Below are positions 24,370-34,989 of a stretch of 64,000 bases of DNA, one piece after another. The stretch is from Pseudocercospora fijiensis CIRAD86 (lineage: Eukaryota; Ascomycota; Dothideomycetes; Mycosphaerellales; Mycosphaerellaceae). The translations under genes were made by a program, and so were the position numbers. The stretch lies in contig NW_006921538.1 in NCBI RefSeq assembly GCF_000340215.1, positions 186,001 through 250,000 of the forward strand, in the 5' to 3' direction. Position 1 is the first letter of the stretch. Every line of letters begins with the position of its first letter. The notes under the pieces are model-generated. The model was not told the origin of the DNA and searched no databases. It saw nothing but the letters and a program-made list of their open reading frames with translations.

Positions 24370-25386
24370 AAAGCCGTTTACGTTATATCTACTATACTTA
24401 AACAACCCTATTACATCTATCTTTCTAACATAGTCTAGCGCCTATATAAGGAACTCTTAGAAGGTCTCGAAGTCGGCTATAAGGTCTCTATTCTTCTTAA
24501 GCTATTTCTTAAGCAGCGCGAAGGTCTGTTCGATAGAATTCAAGTTAGGAGAGTATAGCGGTAAGTACTCGAGCGTATGTCTAGCTAACCGGATTATCGA
24601 CTCAACCTTATCGCTATAGTAGATTAACGCGTTATCTATTATAATAATCATCTTCTCGTCTAGAAGCGGTAGTACTTTGTTCTTAATCTAGTCGTTAAAG
24701 GTGACTTAATTAACAGCGCCTTAGATATAGAGCGTATACGGTAAATAGCTATAGATTGTAAGCGCTAGAAGTACTAACATTCGCTCTTACCGTTGCGTAT
24801 ACTAATAGTCGTAGCAATCTATACCCTTCGGAGACTATCTAAACTTACGGTGTCTAGTCTTCTTATTAGAAGCCGTCTTATCGATAAATACTAACTTATC
24901 GATAGGCTATTTCTAACTCCTAGTATACTAGGCGGCTCTTGCTAGCGTACTACGCTCCTTCGCGATCTTCCGAGCGGCCTTACGTATCTATCTAGCACTA
25001 TATAAACAGCGCTATACTATTAACGGGTCTACCTCGATATCGAAGCGATCGAATAGCACGATATACATCTCCTCGAGGTATACCTCCGGTCGCTTCGATA
25101 AGTACTTAAGTAGATAGATTTCTATCTCCTTCGTTATCTTCCTCTTACGACTCGATTTAAACCGCTTCGATAGTAAGAATACCTTACTAAATTAATTATA
25201 ATAGAACTTCTAACGATATACAGTCGACTAGCTCGTACCTATCTTTAATACGATATTAACCACCTTATAACCGGCGTTAAAATAGTGCTTAGCGAGTCGC
25301 GTAGTATCGGTAGGTAGGGCCGTAGGGAGGGCGCGTACGGCGTAGAAGAGCTAGAACAATACTAATAACAACACCTTAGACTACAT
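24370..25386 (-). pseudogene. Tc1-type DD34E transposase relic (DDE_3-like)
   Basis: The frame starts at the ATG at 25386. An N-terminal helix-turn-helix-like region (LAKHYFNAGYKVVNIVLKIG) is followed by basic residues and the catalytic core: first Asp in KLVFIDKTAS, then a RHRKF..SPKG segment; second Asp at 24634-24636 in IIIIDNALIYY; Glu at 24529-24531 in PNLNSIEQTFALLKK. Exactly 34 residues separate the second Asp from the Glu, the Tc1 spacing. At least ten TAG/TAA codons interrupt it at Trp or Gln positions, so it is dead by RIP. Confidence 0.88.
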
Positions 25387-25529
25387 ATTCAACGGCTATA
25401 CTAACAACATGTATTTTCTCGTGTTTGGGGCTATATAGCTAAAGAATGGGACAAAATGGTCGATTTACTAGCAAAATCTTGGTGGGGTTTCCCAGGTCTT
25501 GGCATTCTCAACCTTCCGGAAAAGGACAG

Positions 25530-25975
25530 TAAGGACCCAGAATATCATCCGCCACGGCTACTCCGATACCAAAAGGATCCTCGTCCATGGAAGCGTTGTT
25601 TTGCCAGACCGGAGCATAGAGGAAGAATCTCCCACGAGGCCCTCTAACAATCTGGGCGGCAAATGCGGAGCTCTCGTTCGCCCAAGCAAATGTTTCGTGT
25701 GGCTTGAGGAATGGGGCGCAGAGTGTCCAATTCCCTCCTTCTGGCGTGGCGGACTCAGTGCTGAAGAGATTCCAATTCTTGATGAAAAAGTCATTCTTCC
25801 CTATCGGTGCGGTATCTTCTCCGGCGATGATGTACAGCTTGTCATCCACTACAATTGGAGCGGGATCGGCTGAGTAATGTGAGCCATCTGCGAGGATGGG
25901 GTTCCCGGTGGAGGTGAAGTGGATTTCGTGGGCGGTGACAAGGCTGCTGAAGAGCAGTATTGGAAGAGTCAACAT
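25530..25975 (-). pseudogene. GH43 glycoside hydrolase, N-terminal part (5' fragment of split gene)
   Basis: The start at 25975 gives a clear secretion signal (MLTLPILLFSSLVTAHE), so the ancestral enzyme was extracellular. The catalytic base is Asp37 in YSADPAPIVVDD. The fragment runs through FFLYAPVWQNNASMDEDPFG to ILGPY, where the transposon interrupts the Tyr codon at a TA. Beyond it the frame runs six codons into the transposon terminus before a stop. Together with 21235-22072 it gives about 428 residues with no frameshift or stop. The start codon sits about 100 bp upstream of unique un-mutated DNA. Confidence 0.92.
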
Positions 25976-26109
25976 TTCGAAGTCTCACGGCACCTACAGA
26001 TGAGATCAAAAATGAGGTGAGTCCATCGTGTCATCAACATGACAGCTACCTGGCATTGATCCTCGTCGGCGTTTGATAGCTTCTGCTCCCATTGCAACCA
26101 CGAATCGTT

Positions 26110-26394
26110 CTAAGAAATCTTACTTGGGTCCCATGAAGGTAGTATTCTATCGTGGTTGGTGCAGGGATTTTTTGGATCCGTCATGCTCCACGCAACATAG
26201 CAGGCCTCTGCATCGCTCAACCCATCTTCGGTCACTGAGAAGCATCGATCAGCACACAGTGTGGGTTGTATGTGATCGGGCCCCAGTCCTCGAGTGCAGT
26301 CATCATGTGTCACGCAATTCCTGCACCCTTCACTCCCTTGGTCGACATGTCTCTCGGTCGGTAGCGCGATCGCAACTATTACAGCCATCTCCAA
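26110..26394 (-). CDS. Candidate small cysteine-rich secreted protein
   Basis: This 94-codon frame starts MEMAVIVAIALPTERHVDQG, a short hydrophobic N-terminus, and contains seven Cys (CRNC, DDC, LC, RC, AC, PC) and the stretch SFSVT/DGLSDAEACYVAW-like residues typical of small secreted fungal proteins. It is divergent from nothing obvious and lies 135 bp upstream of the GH43 start on the same strand. A GTAAGA near the end could be a splice donor, so the true C-terminus may differ. The signal peptide is weak and an upstream exon is possible. I do not recognise a family. Confidence 0.35.
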   Translation of the reverse strand: MEMAVIVAIALPTERHVDQGSEGCRNCVTHDDCTRGLGPDHIQPTLCADRCFSVTEDGLSDAEACYVAWSMTDPKNPCTNHDRILPSWDPSKIS

Positions 26395-26401
26395 AGGCAG
26401 G

Positions 26402-26963
26402 AGTAAGTATCGGCGCTACAGAGAACCTAGACAAAGAAGCCCAAGAAAAAAAGCAGCAGAAGCGGAAAGAGGAGCAGGCTGAGCTAGACGAGGTCACCGT
26501 TATGAGCTTCCACCTCAGGCTCAAAGATGGCAATGCGATAGTCGGCGACAAGCCAAAGAAGCCGAACGAAGACACACTTAAGAAGAAGTGCGGCGTGGAG
26601 CAATACCAGAAAGTCAAGAAGACATGCACATGCAAGATGCTCCGCAGGCATGGAATGACAATAAAGATGAGTTGCCCTCCATGCATTCGCCTTTTTCCAA
26701 AGGTCGTCGCCGCCATCAACAGTTCAGCAACATTTGTCGTCGGAGAGCATCGCGAGAGCCTTTGGTGGTCTATTCCACGAAGCTTTGTCTCCCCTGTGTC
26801 TTCGCTGCAAATCCGCTTTGCAAAGAGCTGTCTTCAGCACATAATCGAGCATCGTGGTGACTGCGCGGCAAGAGGAGCACTTCATGCAGATGGTGATCAA
26901 TGTGTAGGCTGCTCCAGTATGCGAAGCTCATTCTCATCCATAAATTCTTGCGACCGCCACTGA
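26402..26963 (+). CDS. Candidate hypothetical protein, Lys/Glu-rich
   Basis: The frame is open from 26073 to 26963 (296 codons), which is long for chance. Only the middle part (about 26402-26700) reads like real protein: ENLDKEAQEKKQQKRKEEQA followed by a KCGVEQYQKVKKTCTCKML segment. The first part overlaps the cysteine-rich candidate on the other strand and looks like its antisense shadow, so I place the plausible region from 26402. A splice-donor-like GTAAGT lies at 26402-26412. The strand and extent remain uncertain. Confidence 0.25.
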
Positions 26964-27260
26964 CAAATCTCATCGTCGGGGCATTCTACAGAAGGCCACT
27001 TGGAGCGTCGGGGACGATCAGTCCTCTCAGATTATGTCTCTGCACTTCGGGTTGGTCATTGGATCGCCAGGAATTTGCACAGCCTTAGGACTCTTTGAAA
27101 CGCCGAGCTATGGTCTACCTCCATTCAGGCGCTTCGTAGTTGAATTCGTGTGTGTGCTCGTGACTTCCATTTCTACACTATACCACGTTAGGTTTAGCGC
27201 TATTCGAGATCTCATTCTAGCGAAGCGCCTAACGACAAACCGTTCTAGGCGGGTGTAGGC
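26964..27260. other. Un-mutated intergenic stretch grading into RIP DNA
   Basis: Normal CA/TG content up to about 27200, after which RIP-type sequence begins. Short open frames exist (for example 27034-27258 on plus) but none looks like protein. I see no gene. Confidence 0.5.
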
Positions 27261-28754
27261 TCGCCTATCTACCTACTAGTATATATATATTAGCTCGAAT
27301 ACCGCAACAACTATTACCCGTAGTATAGCACTTTATAGAGACGGTTCCTAGATAATTTAGTAATTAAGAATATCCGCTATTTTAATAATACTATTGCTTT
27401 ACAAATTCGAGAATTATTATTAGGAAACATAAATTGCTAGTCTCGCCTAACTCGTTTGTCTATCCCTATATACTTTACGATTAAACAAACGACACTCTAT
27501 AGCGATAATAAATCGTCGGAGGTCTACCTTTCTAGTGCCCTCTACAACCTCCGCGTATCTATCTAATCTATACTTTAGCCTATATAGTCGCTTTAATCTA
27601 GTAGGGGAAACTATCTCTTTAGTCCTTAGTATTTAGAACTATTTCTAACGTAGGCGAGAACTCGATAGCGAGAAGTCGCGCGTAGGTACGTATAGCGAAG
27701 AAGTTAGTCGGATAGCCCTAATTAAGGACCTCTAGGTATTGACTTAGTATATAGCGATATATTAAGAATCGGTATATTTAGATAGGCGGAAAGCTATAGA
27801 AGTAGGCTCGGCTAAATTAGTGTAACTTAGCGCGTATACGTCGTATATACGAGATTTTTAGATCGTTAGACTCGTAATTAGTAGGGCTACAACCTCCTCG
27901 TATTAGATTTGCTAGTTGTCGTTAGTGTAGCGAGATCGTATTTTAATAGCAGAATCTACGATAAAAATCAGCGGTTTAGCTTTAGGCCTTTAGGTAAAGG
28001 ATTAGATAGAGTAGTATATAATTAGTAGATCGGAAGTCGGCAAAAGAACCCTAAATTTGACTATATTACTACTACTACCGCGGAACGTAATCCTTAATAT
28101 ATAAAGGCCTAAACGGAGGTAGGCTATAGTGTTTAGAATTAGAAAATCTACTAGATAGGTCTTTTGAATGCGGCGCTATTAATAACGTAGGACGAGTAGC
28201 ATCTCGCATACGTAATGTTAGTCGGCAAGACAGTCTATTGTTAATGCTATCTTCTCGACGTCTATAATTGCCGTAGCGCTCTATTTAGGCAGCAATTATG
28301 CGATAGCTAAGAAGGCTATCGGTATCTCTAGTAGACTTACTATTTAATCCTTACGCAAGCTACCGTCTAAGGCGATACTTAACACATTAGCAGACGTACT
28401 ACGACCGTAGCAATATCGCGGACTACCTTCGATTTTAGTTCGTCCTTATAAACGAGTATAACGAAAGAAACTAGCCGTACGACCGTCGAAGCCTATAATC
28501 CTAGCAGCTACGAAACATCTTAGATAGGCGACCTTAAACGCTCTATCGTCCTACTATCTATATTAATTCTCCCGCGGTAATCTGTACTTTAGGTAAGAGG
28601 TAAGAAGAGCGTAGATAATAGCAATTAGTTAGGAGCGAATTGTCGGTATACCGTTAAGATTGAAACAGTAGCAGACTTGTTATAGTATTATAACGGCAAT
28701 GTTATTAGCTATATATATAAAGTATCCGTAGACCCGCGGTATAGGTTAGGATAG
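27261..28754. other. Unassigned RIP-mutated DNA
   Basis: Strong CA/TG loss. A few short coherent stretches appear on the plus strand near 28250-28480 (for example SILVRPYKRV), but no transposon family could be recognised. No inverted terminal repeats were found. Confidence 0.5.
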
Positions 28755-29059
28755 CCGAGCGAAGCCGGAGGCGAGCGGCGGATAACAATCTAGTATCTCG
28801 GGCCTAAGGTTGCGGTTACGTAGGGGGGATATCTTTTCTACTAATAAGAGGGCTAGAATGCTTTTATATAGGCGTATCTTTGAATTCAACCCCTACGCTA
28901 GCAGATAGTAATACGCCTTCTACTACGTAGAAGGCTACTACCTACCTACGCTAGAAACTACCTGCCTGCCTGCGTAAGAAACTACCTACCTGCCTACGCA
29001 AGAAACTACCTGCTAAGACTAATTGTTATCCGCCGCTTACCTACTACGGCTTCGCTCGG
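28755..29059. mobile_element. MITE-like element, about 305 bp, with inverted ends
   Basis: The left end (28755-28789) begins CCGAGCGAAGCC and includes CGGCGGATAACAA. The right end (29023-29059) contains the reverse complement TTGTTATCCGCCG and closes with GGCTTCGCTCGG. The arms match except for a short indel. There is no coding capacity. A 24-bp tandem repeat occupies part of the interior. No clear target duplication was seen. Confidence 0.65.
28929..29015 (+). repeat. Tandem repeat of about 24 bp, three copies, inside the MITE
   Basis: Units of the form GAAACTACCTGCCTGCCT followed by GCGTAA repeat about three times. Copies differ mainly at CA/TA and TG/TA sites. Confidence 0.7.
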
Positions 29060-32000
29060 ATTATTACTACGGGGCTAGAATAGTAGAAATCTAGCATAGC
29101 TTCTTCGAGCAATAAGATTGTTTTTATTTCAGTAGCTAACTATATAGTAGCTAGCTACTACCCTGTCTGCTATTTATCAACTGCTATAGAGGAGATACCC
29201 GGTACCGGCAGCTCGTTAAGAGAGTCGAACCCTTCTACTATCGCTCCCCTATATACTGTCTTCTATCGATAGTAATTAGTACCGCATTTACTTAATTCAA
29301 GGGAAGAGCGTACGAGGACTAGAATACTACGCTACCTTAATCCTATATAATCCTTTCTAAATCTAACAATACTAAAGCCTAGAAGGGCCCTCTAGTAATA
29401 TACACCTACTAAAGGATCCGAGGCTCCCGTCGGATCCTAACCTGCTTCGGTTCCTGCCCTTAGAGTTGCTTAAAGGTCCTCGCGTTATACTTCTTTCCTA
29501 TGTACTTGTTAATTAAGTAGGCTATCCGATTAACGTAGACCTGTTTCCTAATTAATATCCTAAAAAACTTAACTGCCGTATCGATACGCTAATAGTTAAC
29601 CGGCTTAGTAAAGGAGTGTAATAGGTAACACTTCTACAAACCCTATACTAGAGCCTAGCTTAGCACGAGCTAGCGCCTTTTATCTAATCTACGGAGGTTT
29701 AGTAAAAAGGCGGTTAAGACTACTAGCCCGTCTAACGTCCTTACCTCTAGAACTTAAACCGAGGAGACTCTATACTACATTAAGTAGAACTCCTCCTAAA
29801 CCGCCTTAGAGACCTTATAGTCTAGCTAAATATAGTTTAGGGAGAGATCCCTCCCGTCTACCGGGCATATCTACTATGCCGGTTCGATCTAGGTAAGCTA
29901 AGAGCCCGATTGGACCTTTCTATATACGATCCGCTAGAGCAGGTTACCTGCCTTTAGCGTACCGTATAGGAGGCGGAGTGATTTCTAGAGGTCCTCTAGG
30001 TCCATTTCACATCCCGTTATTAACTTATATACCTAGAGATACCTCTAGGTTAGCCTATTAAAGCTATGTCCCTTTAGGCGCCTCGTAACGAAAGTCCTAT
30101 ACGCCGTAGCGAAGCCGACTTTGCTAAGCTTAGCCGGGTCGCTATAGGTTCTAAACTTGTATTTATAACGAGGCCGAGATCTCTAAGGTCTATCCCTCTT
30201 ATTAAGTAGGGCCCGCCAATCCGTCGGTAGGGCTTTAATTAAGCCCCTAATAGCCTTACGGGCCCTATTAATATTACTTCTACTAACAATTGCAGTAGGA
30301 ATATTAGGGGCTCTTTTATTAGGGTCCTATACGTCCCCTAATAGCCGAGCCCCTGTATTCTAGAGCAGCTTCTATCCCTTACTATTCTACCGCCTTGCCC
30401 CCGCCCCTAGTCCCGGAGAGATTAGGGGGTAGTAGAACAATGCGGTAGATAGTACATTATTGCGAGTCTTCGGCGGGTCTATTACGATAATACAGTCCTC
30501 CTTAGTAAAGTTATAGAGTGAACTCTACCTTCTTTAGAGGTAACCTACCGAACCTAGAACCGCCTAAACTCGCGAAGAGAAGGCCTAGATCTAGGGGTTA
30601 GTAACTGCATTATTAATAGACTAGGTATTAGCGCATCCTACTAATACCTCGTTCGCTAGAGAGGCCTATACTAGACTAGGTCTAGCAGTAGCTCGCATTA
30701 TAGTAGTAGTAACACTACTATTAATAATAGAGTTAATATCTATATAGCCTAAGCCGCCTTCCTTTCTCGCGTAGTAGGCTTTTAGGTTAGTAATCGTATG
30801 TCTCCGGCTATCCTATATTAGGCGATAGTACTCCTTTTCTAACGCCTTTCTCGTCGATATAGGGACTTTAAGGAACCTTATCGCGTATCGGGGCAAGGAT
30901 ATTATTAGGGCATTCGCTACTAACACTCTCCCTTTCAAAGATAGGTAATATTTCAACTATTAGGAGGCTACCGTTTCGAACTTGTCCTAGATCTTTACCT
31001 AGAAGTCCTTTAATTATATATCGATGTCTATCCCTACTAGGATCCCTAAGTGTTTATAGGGGTACTCCGGAGAGACTACCTAGACACTAGGTAAAGCTAA
31101 TAGTTAGATATTGCCGATATAGAGGATGTATGATTTATCCTAGTTAACCTTTGCACCTAATGCTACGGAGTATATATTAAGCGCTTTTATTAGGGCGTTT
31201 GCCTCCAATTAATTACGCAGAACTACCGCCGTATTATCTATATACATTATTAGCTTAATGACCTGTCCCTTCGTAAAGACCCTAGAAATCTCTAGGTCCC
31301 TTAGGATAAGTTAGGCTAATCCCTTAATAGCTGCGATATAGAGAGGACAACTTATAGGGTTACCTTAGCGTACGCTATAGTGAACCTGAATCGAATCTCT
31401 AAGGAAGCCGTTTAAGTAAACCCGAGTACGTACATTAGAGTATAACAGCTTGATCTACCTAATAAACTAGTCTAGGAAGCCGAGTTTGCTTAATACCGCC
31501 TAAAGGAAAGTATAGCTAACTCTATCGTAGGCTTTCTCCTAATCTAGGAAGAGGATAGCGATAGGCTCTTTATTAATCGGGGGTCTATTACCTCGAGGTC
31601 GATATCGGTCGATTAGGAACTAAACTGTCCTAACATTGTCGTTAATTAAGCGCCCTAGTAAAAAGGCACTTTAATAGGGGCCGATAACATCCTTTAATAC
31701 GTGTACTATCCTTTATATAAGAACCTTAGTAAAGATCTTATAATTAACATTTATTATAGATAGCGGTCGGTAATTCTTTAGCTCCTCGGGAGAGCCCTTT
31801 TCCTTATAGAGAAGGGTAAGGATACCGTCTGTCTATCCCTCTAGGAGCTCGTTCCTAACTATTATTTGCTTACTAACCTTAGCGATCCGGTAGGCAATTA
31901 GTGGCGGTTCTTGTTCCACTTTCCTATTAGTCCCAATTCGTACGGTACTCGGTTCTACGCGGATAAGAGCTTTGTAATACTTAGCAGGTAAGCTATTAAA

Positions 32001-33974
32001 CCCCGGCGACCTCCCTACGGCCGCTCTTTTAAGCGATAACTAAACCTTATCTATATAGTTAAGGTCGATATAGTCCTTTGCCGATTTCGTACTAATCCTC
32101 TTATCTAAACAGTTTAAGATCCTATCGCGGGCCTACCTAGCCGATAGCTTTTTAGTATATAACTCCTTATAAAACTATCCGGCAATAGCTAAGAGTTCCT
32201 TAGGTTTAGTTCGAACTATACCTTTATTGTCTAATAGGCTAGAGATATAGGTGTACGTTATTGCCTTATATAAAGAGAAGAACCACTTAGTAGGCCGCTC
32301 TCCTAGCAGCAAGTGCTTAGCTAGGGCGTAGTAAGAGTAGTTCTTAAATTGCTACTTAGCGAGGTGACTTTCCTTTACCTCTATAGCCTCGATCCTAAGC
32401 TCTAGGTCTCGATTTACTACTTTAGACCTTCGCTTACTTATTAAAGTCGAGCGCTGCCTCGTTAAATTCCTAGAGAGCTTACGTAATCGCTTATACCGCT
32501 CCTCTATTATTAGGCGAAGGCAGGCTTGAATGCCCGCTTTGTACTTAGGCTATTTACTAATAAGGTCCTTATAGGGTAATAGGATAAGAGCTTAGTAGTA
32601 GCTAGCTGCTACCTATCTTTTGTCTAGTATTAATAGGTATAACCGCTATCTTCCTAGTCCTCGTTTATTAGATTTAGGCCGTCTAATTTCAACAGATACC
32701 GCCTTATAGTCGGAAATCCCGCTATTTGATAGTATTCGCTATTGAGCTATCCTACTAAACTAGTTAGCCCGTACGTAAATACGGTCGATCCTCGATATCC
32801 TAGAGGATAGAACAAAATACGTAAATTCAATACAGTTAGGATAGAGCTCTCTCTATCTATTAATAAAGTTAGTATTATTAGATCGCAGTTTACCTATAAA
32901 TTGCTTTATAGCTAAGACTACCGAAACCCGACTAGGAGCCCCGCTCCTTCTATTAATGCCTAGGGAGCACTAGTTCTAGTCCCCTCTAACTATATCACAG
33001 TTAATAGGTTCTACTAACTTACTTAATCTTATCGACGCTTAGTTAAAGTACTTAAGCCTTAGTCTAATGTTCGCTAGGGCGTATATATAGGAGACAGTAA
33101 ATACGACCTCTTTATAGATCAACCTATAAACTAAAAGCCTCCTATCTAGGTCCGCGTAAAGGGGTGAGCCTTTAGTAAACGCAGTAGTAAAGCTATTAAC
33201 TAGGATGCCTACGCCTCCTCTGTCCGTAACCGACGGGTTATTAAGGAAGAGGATGCCTAGGAACATTAGCTTATAATACAAAGACATTTTATTACTTAGG
33301 CGCGTATCCTAAAGCAATATAACATTAAACTGGCGGCTTCTTATAAACTTATAGACCGTACGAAATCTAGCGGGATTACGTACCGAGTTAACATTTAAAG
33401 AGCAAATACGTACATTAAGTCCCTTTATAACTTAGGTTTGAAAGGTAGCATCGACTCGACCCCCTATTTATTCGTAAGGATAACTGTTTCTACCTCTAGA
33501 TAGGCTAGGGTAGGGTGAGCCTTATTACAAACATTATAGGACTAGTCAAGCTTTGCCGCTACAAAGAGAGCTATAAATGGTTTAGTGTATCCTAGGTTAG
33601 CCTTCCCTAGGGGGATCTCAACCTGTTAGATACTACAAACCCTATTAAAATAAAGAACAAATTGGCCTATACGGGCACTAAAGCCGACTTACTAACCTAA
33701 CTAAAAGGAGATATCCTTTAGACGCTCTTTAAGGCTAGCAATTATAGTAGCAATTAGGTGACTACTCGAGGGCGGGGCGTTCTTATAGTAGAATACCCTA
33801 GGTCCGCTAGTCCGAAACAGACTAACCTCTATCCGATAACTATTATAGTTAAAGTCTTTCCCTAACGCTCTCCGGGCGTCCTTAACTCGGTATAAACCGA
33901 TAACAAAGCCCCCTGCCTAGTATACCGCCTCCTCGATCCTACCGACTAGTACTATACTAGATCGAAAAGCCGCC
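29060..33974 (-). pseudogene. LINE 2 ORF2 relic: endonuclease and reverse transcriptase (3' portion)
   Basis: On the minus strand this is a decayed non-LTR pol. The endonuclease is near 32650-33500 (open piece 33039-33287, with SVTDRGGVGILVN). The RT is at about 31000-32100, with its catalytic box at 31235-31260 reading MYIDNTAVVLR, an Asp-to-Asn change of RIP type. The 3' non-coding tail probably ends about 29100-29140 (AAATAAAAACAATC on minus). At 33975-33979 it is interrupted by Gypsy 2; the frame resumes beyond 41110. It is much older than Gypsy 2 by nesting. Confidence 0.8.
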
Positions 33975-33979
33975 TTAAT
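33975..33979. other. TTAAT target-site duplication, left of Gypsy 2
   Basis: TTAAT here and at 41110-41114 flank the two LTRs exactly. This shows a single integration into LINE 2 and confirms the LTR ends. Confidence 0.92.
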
Positions 33980-34168
33980 TGTAAGAAGGGTTATGTTAGT
34001 AGGTAGATAGGGTAGTAGTAGGTACAAGTAGTATTCGATAGAGAACTAGGAGGAGAAGGAGGAAGGCAGGCTAGTTAGCCTAACGCTAAGCGCTAAGCCC
34101 TACCTAAGGCACTAAGACCCTAGCTTTACTCGAGCCAGTTATATACTAATCACGTATAGCCTCTAATA
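33980..34168 (-). repeat. Gypsy 2 3' LTR (189 bp)
   Basis: On plus it begins TGTAAGAAGG and ends CCTCTAATA; the final A-A-T-A is a RIP change of the AACA kept by the other LTR. It aligns end to end without gaps to 40921-41109. Confidence 0.93.
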
Positions 34169-34185
34169 CACGCTTCCCTTCTAAA
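34169..34185 (-). other. Gypsy 2 polypurine tract
   Basis: Directly inside the 3' LTR the minus strand reads AGAAGGGAAGCG. A purine run at this place primes plus-strand DNA synthesis in LTR elements and fixes the orientation as minus. Confidence 0.7.
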
Positions 34186-34989
34186 GGCCGCGCCCTCGTA
34201 GCCTTCCTATGTTCCAACCTCGACCTCCGTTACTGCTAACTTAGTAAGTCTAATAAGCCGCTTAGCCGCGCTAAATTGAACACTTAACTACCTAATTATA
34301 TAACTATATTAAACCTTACCTCTAATATAGCATAATATCCAACTCTAACTGCGCTATCCCTATATATAATAAACTATAAAGTGATATGTATCTACAAGAA
34401 TTGAGGGCCTTCGACCAATTATAATACGAGCGCGTCTTCCCTACTATAATAGGTAGACGTACGAGGTATTGTAGCCCTGCCTCCGCTCTAAGTGATGTCG
34501 TACCGAGTTCTTTGCGTCTACTCTTAAAAGACTTAGTAATGTCCGCTTCCGAGGGTTGTTCTTATTATTACGAGGGATTGTTCTTTACTATCGTAGTTTT
34601 ACTAGCCCTAATTGGTTAGGTTTAGCAGCCTTTAAGTGTCAACTAATTATATCTTTTCAAAAAATATAGCTCGTCTAGTTTCTATAGGTAAAGGCTATTA
34701 TAAGTGTAGTAGTAGAGGTTCGCCTCGCTTAAAGAGTCGGAAAGATCGAGGAGTAACCTATTATCCGCAAGATCGACCCCGGCTAGCTTAGCTCTATAGT
34801 TTTGCCCTTAGTTAGTTAGTCTATTAGTCGCTTAATCTTTTAAGCGGCTTAAAGTTTTAATTAAAGTTTTAATTAAAGGTGCCTTAGGCTCGTAGTATAG
34901 GTAAGGTTGTGCCCGTAGGCGTAGTAACAATAGCAAGTAATATTAATAATAGCGGTGCTAGCCGTCTTAGCGCTAACTTCACCTTGCTT

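Larger units (their letters stand above)
22075..25529 (-). mobile_element. Tc1/mariner-type transposon (3,455 bp) inserted in GH43 gene
   Basis: Terminal inverted repeats are visible directly. The left end reads CTATGCTTTTCCGGAAGG and the right end, reverse-complemented, reads CTGTCCTTTTCCGGAAGG; both continue with the same GTTGAGAATGCCAAGAC. TA duplications flank it. It encodes a DD34E transposase on the minus strand near the right end. At 3.45 kb it is much longer than usual one-gene Tc1 elements because of about 2 kb of other decayed reading frames at 22200-24000. The interior is strongly RIP-mutated while the terminal 50-75 bp are not. Confidence 0.92.

Noticed and set aside
16420..25529. 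A Starship-type giant element with tyrosine recombinase
   Set aside because: No recombinase frame was recognised at either end and the parts have their own distinct boundaries.
29200..29240. tRNA T-arm-like sequence on minus (GGGTTCGACTC within a possible 5-bp stem)
   Set aside because: No matching D-arm, anticodon arm or acceptor stem; more likely part of the LINE 2 3' non-coding tail.
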